Below are positions 1 to 4,969 of a stretch of 5,370 nt of DNA, one piece after another. Within the stretch, counting starts at the first letter, position 1. The number at the start of each line of letters is the position of its first letter. Where the stretch lies: the NCBI GenBank assembly GCA_030841245.1, contig JAVEDG010000089.1, positions 1 through 5,370 on the forward strand. The letters are read 5' to 3'. A program made the position numbers and the translations under genes. Origin of the DNA: Actinomycetota bacterium. Lineage in GTDB: Bacteria > Actinomycetota > Actinomycetes > JACCUZ01. A model generated the notes under the pieces. That model had not been told where the DNA came from, searched no databases, and saw only the letters and a program-made list of their open reading frames with translations.

Positions 1-420
1 GTGAGTGCCCCTGAGCAACGACACGACGTACGCCGCCTTGGCGTCAGTGGTCATCGCTGCCTGCGTCGCGGCATAGACGGAGAGCCCGAGCCAGCAGACG
101 ACGATGACCGCGCCGACCGACCCGATGACGCCGACGGCCGCGCCCACCGTTGCTGCCAGCCCCCCACGTCGGCGCACCAGCGTTGCGATCGCGCAGAAAG
201 CTACCGCGAGCAGGACGAAGCCGACCAGACTGAGCAGGCTGGCAGCCAGCACCCGGTCGGGCGCCGCCGCGGTCGCCGTCAGAGCCTTGCGCGCCTCGGG
301 GGTCGTCCCAGCAAACCTGAAGGTTCCAGCTGGGAACGTGGTGCTTCCAGCGGCGAGAAGCAGCGGCGCCAGGCCGACTGCTCCCGCGAGCAGGAGGCGG
401 CGGGTTCGGATTGTGTCCAT
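1..420 (-). CDS. Hypothetical integral membrane protein, N-terminal part (3' end outside window)
   Basis: I do not recognise a family. The reading frame is open from the ATG at 418-420 down to base 1, giving 140 residues with no stop, so the C-terminus lies beyond the left edge. An in-frame TGA at 445-447 with no other start codon in between fixes the start. AAAGGAA on the minus strand (bases 425-431) is a well-placed ribosome binding site. Residues 1-8 are basic (MDTIRTRR), followed by a hydrophobic stretch at about 9-24 that could be a signal anchor or first helix. A short polar loop of about 28-56 follows, then two clear membrane segments at about 57-82 (ending in VRRR, suggesting a cytoplasmic side) and 88-118. 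The composition (Ala, Val, Gly, Leu in blocks) is typical of small actinobacterial membrane proteins of unknown role. It is transcribed away from the two-component operon. Coding status is well supported; function is unknown. Confidence 0.8.
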   Translation of the reverse strand, partial: MDTIRTRRLLLAGAVGLAPLLLAAGSTTFPAGTFRFAGTTPEARKALTATAAAPDRVLAASLLSLVGFVLLAVAFCAIATLVRRRGGLAATVGAAVGVIGSVGAVIVVCWLGLSVYAATQAAMTTDAKAAYVVSLLRGTH

Positions 421-549
421 GACGTTCCTTTCGGTCGCTGAATGTCAAGGACGTTAGGTGTGGCCGGAGGCCCGGAACCTCGTGGCGAGCACCGCTTACT
501 TCTCCGCGCTAGCACGCAGGACGTGGACGGCCGAGCGTGGGACGCTGCA
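421..549. promoter_or_regulatory. Divergent intergenic region between membrane protein gene and two-component operon
   Basis: These 129 bases must drive both the minus-strand membrane protein gene and the plus-strand regulator operon. On the minus strand, TAACGT (bases 451-456) fits the TAnnnT pattern of an actinobacterial -10 box and would give a transcript start near 444, leaving room for the AAAGGAA ribosome binding site. No good -35 hexamer lies 16-18 bases upstream, so this is only a candidate. On the plus strand I see no convincing -10/-35 pair. A small GGCC-GGA-GGCC symmetry at about 463-473 is too short to interpret. Confidence 0.3.
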
Positions 550-909
550 GTGGTGAGACGGACCCTGCTTGTCGTCGACGACCACGCCGCGTTCCGCGAG
601 CAGGCCCGGCAGATGCTCCAGGGTGAGGTGTTCGAGGTCGTCGGTGAGGCTGCCACCGCAGAAGAAGCCCTGGCCCTCGCGGGACTGCTCCGTCCCGAGG
701 TGGTGGTGCTGGATGTCGGTCTTCCTGACGGCGACGGCTTCGAGCTCGCCGCGATGCTCATACGGCGCGCGCCCGCACCGGCTGTCGTCCTCGTGTCGAG
801 CCGCGACTGGGGCCGAGGCAGCCGACGGGTGCGCAACTCGGGGGCTCGCGGCTTCATCCCCAAGGACGAGTTGACGCCGGCAGCGGTCGAGGAATTGATC
901 CTGACGTGA
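550..909 (+). CDS. Single-domain (receiver-only) response regulator
   Basis: This is a CheY-like receiver domain of 119 residues with no output domain. From the GTG at 550, the phosphorylation pocket is complete: acidic pair D10-D11 in LLVVDDH, phospho-acceptor D55 in VVVLDVGLPDGDG, S83 in place of the switch Ser/Thr, and K105 in GFIPKDE. Receivers of this kind accept phosphate from a histidine kinase; without an output domain they act as phosphate sinks, relay intermediates or protein-protein switches. The frame is open back to an ATG at 442, but those 36 extra residues look non-domain-like and that ATG lacks a ribosome binding site, whereas a receiver normally begins a few residues before its first strand. 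GTG at 550 and GTG at 553 are both possible, with weak GGGAC upstream. The stop overlaps the kinase start in GTGA (906-909), so the two are probably translationally coupled. The family call is firm; the role is inference. Confidence 0.87.
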   Translation: MVRRTLLVVDDHAAFREQARQMLQGEVFEVVGEAATAEEALALAGLLRPEVVVLDVGLPDGDGFELAAMLIRRAPAPAVVLVSSRDWGRGSRRVRNSGARGFIPKDELTPAAVEELILT

Positions 910-2960
910 GCGTGGCGACTGCGAGGGCCGTCGGAACAGCTCGGTTCACCACGGCCACGGTGGTCGGCCTCGCCTGGGCATTGGTCAATGTCGGACTGCT
1001 CGTTGCGAACGCATTTCTCACCGATGTCTGTCGTGGCGCCGGCATCGATGTGGCGACGTGGTGGGAGTTCGCCGGCTTCAGCGTCGCGGTGCTTGCCGGT
1101 TCCGCTGTGGGTGCTGCGATCACCGCCAGGTTCCCCAAGATCCCGGTCGGATGGCTGGTGCTGGCCGCGCTGAGTCTCTTCACGCTGAGCGGAACGCTGC
1201 ACCTCTATGGGCAGGCGGTGCTACTCGCAGGTCGGCCATGGCCGGGCGGAGCGGACGCAGAGGCTGTCGACCAGTCGCTGTGGCTGCTCGTGCTGGGGCT
1301 GATCGCCATGATGCTGCTGGTGTACCCCGACGGGCGGCCACCGCCCGGACGACGGTGGCAGCTGACGGCACGCGGCATCGCGGTCACTTTCCCGCTCGCA
1401 TTCGCTTGGGGCCTGTTCGCGGCTCACCGGCGGCTCGACCCGCCGCTGGAGGCGTTCCACAACCCGCTCGCGGTTCCCGCGCTCGACTTCCCGGGCACAC
1501 TCGTGATCAACCTTCTGTTGATCCTCGGTTGCTTCGGGTTTCTCGTGGGCAGCGCCGCCTCCGTCGCGGCCAGGTACCGGCGCGACCAGGTCCAGCGGCG
1601 GCAGCTGAGGTGGATGCTGCTGGCCGCCACGGTCCTTCCCACGACGGTACTGATCTGTCTGGCCGTGGGGATCTTCAACCCCAGCGTCGGGGACTCCGCG
1701 GGCTCGTTCGGTTTCAGCGCGACCCTGGTGGCGGTTCCACTCGCGATGGCCCAGGCGATGTCGCGCCACCGGCTCTACTCGGTCGACCGCTTCGTCGACT
1801 CTGCGCTGGTCCACCTCGCGCTGACGGCATTGCTGGTCGCTGCGTACGCCGCGATCGTGATCGGGTCCAGCGCGGTGGCCGACGGCGACGGCAGGCGATC
1901 GCCGGCCGCCGTGGCGGTCGCGACCCTGCTCGTGGCAGGACTGGCGGCGCCGCTGCGCAAGAGGCTGCAGCTCACGGTTGACCGGCGCTTCCACCGAAGG
2001 ACGTACGAGGCGGTTCGGCTCGTCGACGAGTATGCGCAGCGGCTTCGCGACGAGCGGGCGTCCTTGTCCGACATGCAACCGACTCTGGCTCGGGCTCTCG
2101 GAGACCCGACGTTGGAGCTCGGGCTGTGGCAGCCCGACACCGGGTCGTACACCCACCTGGACGGCACCGCAATGCAGGTCGACCCACGGCGATCCCATTT
2201 CGAGGTGGTGCGAGACGGCTCGCAGGTCGCGGTCCTGGTGCATGACCCGCGCCTGGACGACGAGCCCTTGCTGCTCGAGGCTGTGACGCGGGCCGCGGCT
2301 CTGACCCTGGAGAACGGACGGCTGCACGCCGAGGTCCTCGCCCGGCTCGAGCAAGTGCGTGCATCCAGGCAGCGGATCGTGATGGCGGCGTACGAGGAAC
2401 GCAGGCGGATAGAGCGAGACCTGCACGACGGTGCGCAACAGCGACTCGTGTCCCTCGCCCTGTCGCTGCGCCTCGCGCGCGCACAGCTTGACGGTCAGTC
2501 CGCAGAGCTGCTCGACAACGCCAGCGAACAACTGAGCGCGGCCGTTCGCGAGGTACGCGAGCTCGCTCGCGGCATCCACCCGGCGACGCTGGTCGAAGAC
2601 GGCCTCGCTGCTTCCCTGGAGGCATTGGCGGACCGGACTCCGCTCGAGGTGGAGGTCGACGTGCCCAACGTGACGCTTGCTGAGGACGTGGCCGCGGCCG
2701 CCTACTTCACGATCTGCGAGGCAGTGACCAACGTCGTCAAGCATGCGGAGGCGACAACGATCTCGGTCCGCGGCAAGCTGCACGACGATGTACTGATGCT
2801 GGACGTCACCGACGACGGCTCGGGTGGCGCCACGGTGAGCGCGGGCGGCGGGCTGCAGGGACTCTCCGACCGGCTGGCCGCCTTCGGTGGTCGGCTGACC
2901 GTGTCGGCGAGTGCGGACGGGGGCACCTCTGTGCGTGCCGAGCTGCCGTGCGGGCCGTGA
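906..2960 (+). CDS. Membrane-bound sensor histidine kinase, NarX/DesK-like (HisKA_3 + HATPase_c)
   Basis: This 684-residue kinase autophosphorylates on histidine and passes phosphate to response regulators. The N-terminal half is membrane-embedded, with about ten hydrophobic segments near residues 16-38, 54-74, 81-107, 124-141, 155-172, 199-223, 237-258, 268-286, 302-325 and 335-352. A YPDGRPPPGRRW loop (140-151) and the RLYSVDRFVDSAL and VDRRFHRR (358-365) stretches recur in actinobacterial kinases of this type. Residues about 386-475 resemble a degenerate GAF-like domain, followed by a short helical linker. The HisKA_3 H-box is ERDLHDGAQQRL with the phospho-accepting His at 507. The ATPase domain shows the N-box around N609 (EAVTNVVKH), a G1 box DVTDDGSGG (633-641) and a G2-like GGGLQGLSDRL (647-657). 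The GTG at 906 overlaps the upstream stop, with GAGGAA at 889-894 as a somewhat distant ribosome binding site; the GTG at 912 is an alternative start. It overlaps regulator genes at both ends, so it sits in one operon with them. The signal sensed is unknown. Confidence 0.93.
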   Translation: MSVATARAVGTARFTTATVVGLAWALVNVGLLVANAFLTDVCRGAGIDVATWWEFAGFSVAVLAGSAVGAAITARFPKIPVGWLVLAALSLFTLSGTLHLYGQAVLLAGRPWPGGADAEAVDQSLWLLVLGLIAMMLLVYPDGRPPPGRRWQLTARGIAVTFPLAFAWGLFAAHRRLDPPLEAFHNPLAVPALDFPGTLVINLLLILGCFGFLVGSAASVAARYRRDQVQRRQLRWMLLAATVLPTTVLICLAVGIFNPSVGDSAGSFGFSATLVAVPLAMAQAMSRHRLYSVDRFVDSALVHLALTALLVAAYAAIVIGSSAVADGDGRRSPAAVAVATLLVAGLAAPLRKRLQLTVDRRFHRRTYEAVRLVDEYAQRLRDERASLSDMQPTLARALGDPTLELGLWQPDTGSYTHLDGTAMQVDPRRSHFEVVRDGSQVAVLVHDPRLDDEPLLLEAVTRAAALTLENGRLHAEVLARLEQVRASRQRIVMAAYEERRRIERDLHDGAQQRLVSLALSLRLARAQLDGQSAELLDNASEQLSAAVREVRELARGIHPATLVEDGLAASLEALADRTPLEVEVDVPNVTLAEDVAAAAYFTICEAVTNVVKHAEATTISVRGKLHDDVLMLDVTDDGSGGATVSAGGGLQGLSDRLAAFGGRLTVSASADGGTSVRAELPCGP

Positions 2961-3607
2961 TCGCGGAGGACGATGTCCTCCTGCGCGCCGGTCTCGTCCG
3001 TCTGCTCACCGAGGCCGGGCTCGAGGTGGTCGCTGAAGTCGGTGACGCCGAGGCACTCCTCATCGCCACGGACCAACATCTGCCCGACGTCGTCGTCACC
3101 GACATCCGGATGCCGCCGACGCACCGCGACGAAGGCACCAAGGCGGCGCTCACCGTTCGCGGCAGACATCCGAGCATCGGCATCCTCGTCCTGTCGCAGC
3201 ATGTCGAGCCGCGGTATGCCGAGCGGCTGCTCCGCGACCACGCACAAGGCATCGGCTACCTGCTGAAGGACCGGGTGGCCACCACGAGTGACTTCGTCGA
3301 CGCGGTGCGCCGGGTTGCCGGTGGCGGCAGCGTAGTGGACAGCGAGGTGGTGTCGATGCTCCTCTCACGGTCGGCTGCGGAGCGCACTCTGAGCATCCTG
3401 TCAGCGCGCGAACGGGAGGTGCTCGACCTGGTCGCTCAAGGCCGCTCCAACTCCGCGATCGCGCAGGAGCTGGTTCTCACCGCCCGCACCGTGGAGACCC
3501 ACGTGGCAAATGTGTTCGCCAAGCTCGGCCTGCCGGAGTCACCGGACGACAACCGACGGGTGCTCGCCGTGCTCGCCCAACTTCGGTCTGGCTCGCCCCA
3601 ACGATGA
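2948..3607 (+). CDS. NarL/LuxR-family DNA-binding response regulator
   Basis: This 219-residue transcription regulator has two domains. The receiver (1-about 120) has acidic E7-D8-D9, phospho-acceptor D52 in VVVTDIRMPP, switch residue S83 in LVLSQHVEPRY and K107 in GYLLKDRV. The C-terminal LuxR-type helix-turn-helix (about 151-212) contains LSAREREVLDLVAQG, followed by the recognition region TARTVETHVANVFAKLGL. The THRDEG segment after D52 and the SQHVEPRYAERLL segment are hallmarks of a common actinobacterial subgroup usually encoded beside LHDGAQQRL-type kinases, so it is the likely cognate output of the upstream kinase. The GTG at 2948 gives the canonical first strand (MRAVIAEDD) and overlaps the kinase gene by 13 bases. 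A second GTG at 2957 overlaps the kinase stop as GTGA but would truncate that strand. No ribosome binding site is evident, so coupling is likely. The 60 bases after its stop face a convergent gene and contain no hairpin plus T-run terminator. Target genes are not visible. Confidence 0.93.
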   Translation: MRAVIAEDDVLLRAGLVRLLTEAGLEVVAEVGDAEALLIATDQHLPDVVVTDIRMPPTHRDEGTKAALTVRGRHPSIGILVLSQHVEPRYAERLLRDHAQGIGYLLKDRVATTSDFVDAVRRVAGGGSVVDSEVVSMLLSRSAAERTLSILSAREREVLDLVAQGRSNSAIAQELVLTARTVETHVANVFAKLGLPESPDDNRRVLAVLAQLRSGSPQR

Positions 3608-3667
3608 CCAGGTACGCGTCGAGGGCCGCCCACCGGCAAGAAGGGTCGTCTTCGGGCCTGGCCCAGG

Positions 3668-4642
3668 TCAACCCTCATGCGCTGGAGGCACGTCCCTGCC
3701 GTCTCGCTCGTCGCGGTCGGCCCAGGCCAGCAGACGCTCGAGGTCGAAGACGGCGTCGTCGACGCCGGCCTGCAGGTCGCCCTTCTGCGCGTACCGCGCG
3801 GGCACAGTCGCAATGGTGAAGTCGTCGGGGAGTACGACATCGATCTCGCTCCACTCGACCGGCGTGGAAACCGTTCCGATCGCGCTGCCGCGAACGCTGT
3901 AGGCGCACGCGATCGTGTGGTCGCGGGCGTTCTGGTTGTAGTCGATGAAAAGGTCGTGCGGGTCGCGGTCGCGCCGCCACCACGCGGTCGTCACCAGGTC
4001 AGGTGCACGTCGCTCCACCTCACGGGCGAACGCCAGAGCCGCCCGACGCACATCCTGGAACCCCCAGCGCGGCTCGATCCGAACGTAGATGTGCAGCCCT
4101 TTGCCGCCACTGGTCTTCGGCCAGCCGGTCGCCGCGCCCAGGCCGTCGAGCACCTCATGGGCGACATGGGCGACCTGGCGTACCTGCGCGAAGTCACACA
4201 ACGGCATCGGGTCCAGGTCGATCCGCCACTCGTCGGGCTTCTCGGTGTCGGCCCGACGGCTGTTCCATGGGTGGAACTCGACCGTCGACATCTGGACCGC
4301 CCAGATGACGCTGGCCAGCTCGGTCACACACAGCTCGTCGGCCGTCCGGCTGAACCGTGGGAAGAAGATGCGCACCGTCTCGACCCATGGCGGGGCTCCG
4401 GCCGGGAGTCGCTTCTGATGGACCTTCTCACCGTCGACCCCTGTGGGGAACCGGTGCAGCATGCAGGGGCGCTCCCGCAGAGCATTGACGATGCCGTCGC
4501 CGACAGCCAGGTAGTAGCGGGCCAGGTCGAGCTTGGTCGCACCAGTGGCCGGGAAGTAGACCCGGTCGGGGTTCGTGATCCTCACGTCACGGTCGCCGAC
4601 CTCGAGGTCGATGGCCGGCGACTTGCGTGCGCCTGCTGGCAT
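3668..4642 (-). CDS. Stand-alone LigD-type polymerase/primase (PolDom), NHEJ-associated
   Basis: This 324-residue protein matches the archaeo-eukaryotic primase-like polymerase domain of LigD, which fills gaps and adds nucleotides, often ribonucleotides, at DNA ends during Ku-dependent end joining. Visible family motifs are the N-terminal TNPDRVYFP (23-31), TKLDLARYY (36-44), the HRFPTGVDGE and HQKR segments (63-78), EFHPWNSR (122-129), the metal-binding pair in WRIDLDPMP (D142 and D144), the SGGKGLHIYV loop (178-187) and FIDYNQNARD (232-241) with the third acidic ligand D234. All expected catalytic acids are present. The length fits the polymerase domain alone; no ligase or 3'-phosphoesterase domain is fused. 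The ATG at 4640-4642 is the only standard start between an in-frame stop at 4742-4744 and the first motif. It has no ribosome binding site, and TACGTT lies exactly 7-12 bases upstream, suggesting a leaderless message. It is often annotated simply as a non-homologous end-joining DNA ligase, which would be misleading here. No ku gene is in the window. Confidence 0.93.
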   Translation of the reverse strand: MPAGARKSPAIDLEVGDRDVRITNPDRVYFPATGATKLDLARYYLAVGDGIVNALRERPCMLHRFPTGVDGEKVHQKRLPAGAPPWVETVRIFFPRFSRTADELCVTELASVIWAVQMSTVEFHPWNSRRADTEKPDEWRIDLDPMPLCDFAQVRQVAHVAHEVLDGLGAATGWPKTSGGKGLHIYVRIEPRWGFQDVRRAALAFAREVERRAPDLVTTAWWRRDRDPHDLFIDYNQNARDHTIACAYSVRGSAIGTVSTPVEWSEIDVVLPDDFTIATVPARYAQKGDLQAGVDDAVFDLERLLAWADRDERDGRDVPPAHEG

Positions 4643-4648
4643 GGGATC

Positions 4649-4654
4649 AACGTA
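4649..4654 (-). promoter_or_regulatory. Candidate -10 box for a leaderless PolDom transcript
   Basis: The minus-strand hexamer TACGTT fits TAnnnT and ends six bases before the ATG, so transcription starting at the A of the ATG would place it at -12 to -7. The start lacks any Shine-Dalgarno-like sequence, which agrees with a leaderless mRNA, a common class in actinobacteria. The -35 region at the matching distance (GCGAAC) is poor. This is inference from spacing and one hexamer. Confidence 0.35.
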
Positions 4655-4686
4655 AGACCAGCGAAGAATGGGTTCGCTCGGGACCT

Positions 4687-4702
4687 GAACACCCGGGTGC
4701 TC
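4687..4702. repeat. Imperfect palindrome centred on CCCGGG
   Basis: CACCCGGGTG at 4690-4699 is a perfect ten-base palindrome. Allowing one mismatched pair extends it to 16 bases (GAACACCCGGGTGCTC). It lies about 45 bases upstream of the PolDom start, a position where a repressor or activator could act. A ten-base palindrome can arise by chance in DNA this rich in G and C, so an operator role is only a possibility. Confidence 0.3.
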
Positions 4703-4774
4703 TACCTCATGGGTCGCCGGGCCGATGGACCCGCCGGCCTGTCATTTCACCCATAGCTGGTCAAGGAGTACGCC

Positions 4775-4870
4775 GTGAAGCGCTGCAAAGCCGGGGAAGG
4801 CCGGCCGCAGGAGGCGCCGACGTCGAACACGTGCACGGCATGGAGCCGTCCGTCTCGCCCCCGCCGGTAG
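4775..4870 (+). CDS. Possible small ORF upstream of the sigma factor gene (31 residues)
   Basis: A GTG at 4775-4777 follows a consensus-like AAGGAG (4763-4768) with an ideal six-base spacer, and the frame runs 31 codons to a TAG at 4868-4870. An in-frame TAG at 4754-4756 bounds it upstream. The peptide begins MKRCKAGEG, has cysteines at 4 and 20 and a single Trp at 23, and ends in an Arg/Pro-rich tail (RPSRPRR). It matches no family I know and has no membrane segment. Only the ribosome binding site argues for translation; the composition is what chance would produce in GC-rich DNA. If real, it could be a leader peptide ahead of the sigma gene 99 bases downstream. Confidence 0.15.
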   Translation: MKRCKAGEGRPQEAPTSNTCTAWSRPSRPRR

Positions 4871-4892
4871 GTGCACGCGCCGAGGCCCGAAG

Positions 4893-4923
4893 CGTCCGGA
4901 GCACCAATCCGGAGCGCCGGACG
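4893..4923. repeat. Inverted repeat enclosing a tandem TCCGGAGC pair
   Basis: CGTCCGG at 4893-4899 and CCGGACG at 4917-4923 are perfect seven-base inverted arms with a 17-base spacer. Overlapping them, TCCGGAGC occurs at 4895-4902 and again at 4908-4915, a 13-base period. The element ends 46 bases before the sigma factor start. No T-run follows, so it is not a classical terminator. It could be a regulator binding site or an mRNA hairpin in the sigma leader. Confidence 0.35.
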
Positions 4924-4956
4924 GCGACGAACCAGGGTCGACCCACTGGCGAGCTC

Positions 4957-4961
4957 AGGAG
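4957..4961 (+). promoter_or_regulatory. Ribosome binding site of the sigma factor gene
   Basis: AGGAG lies eight bases before the ATG at 4970. It decides the start: the next in-frame ATG (5009) has no comparable site, although the conserved sigma domain begins only about residue 33, so starting at 5009 would also leave the domain intact. Confidence 0.7.
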
Positions 4962-4969
4962 TTGGCCAC

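Larger units (their letters stand above)
4643..4969. other. Divergent intergenic region between PolDom and sigma factor genes
   Basis: These 327 bases lie between two divergently transcribed genes. I find no conserved protein in either strand; the long frames crossing it are low-complexity, Arg/Pro/Ser-rich translations of GC-rich DNA. It holds a CCCGGG-centred palindrome (4687-4702), a possible very short ORF with a good ribosome binding site (4775-4870), and a cluster of TCCGGAGC repeats within a CGTCCGG/CCGGACG inverted repeat (4893-4923). A convincing promoter for the sigma gene was not found by eye; if the gene is read from an ECF-type promoter, I cannot assign it. Confidence 0.6.

Noticed and set aside
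323..337. GTTCC/GGAAC inverted repeat
   Set aside because: It lies inside the membrane protein coding region with only five-base arms and is explained by its codons.
440..447. TTGACA-like -35 hexamer on the minus strand before the membrane protein gene
   Set aside because: It is about 20 bases from the ATG, so a matching -10 box would fall at or past the start codon; no suitable hexamer exists there.
442..549. N-terminal extension of the receiver-only regulator starting at ATG 442
   Set aside because: No ribosome binding site precedes it, and the added 36 residues do not resemble a receiver extension; the domain begins right after the GTGs at 550/553.
279..1202. 307-codon minus-strand frame spanning the intergenic region and two regulator genes
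   Set aside because: It crosses the membrane protein gene, the receiver gene and the kinase start in the wrong frame and is low in hydrophobic residues and rich in Arg/Ser/Thr, so it is not a credible protein.
1221..2783. 520-codon open frame antisense to the kinase gene
   Set aside because: It lies wholly within the antisense of a gene with strong domain evidence; its translation is Arg/Gln/His/Pro-rich without recognisable motifs, as expected for an antisense frame in GC-rich DNA.
3608..3667. Possible bidirectional terminator between the convergent genes
   Set aside because: Only short GC symmetries such as GGGCC-T-GGCCC with a one-base loop are present and no T-run follows on either strand.
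3677..4756. 359-codon plus-strand frame opposite the PolDom gene
   Set aside because: The minus strand encodes a complete PolDom with all motifs; the plus frame has no family resemblance and is a GC-driven shadow.
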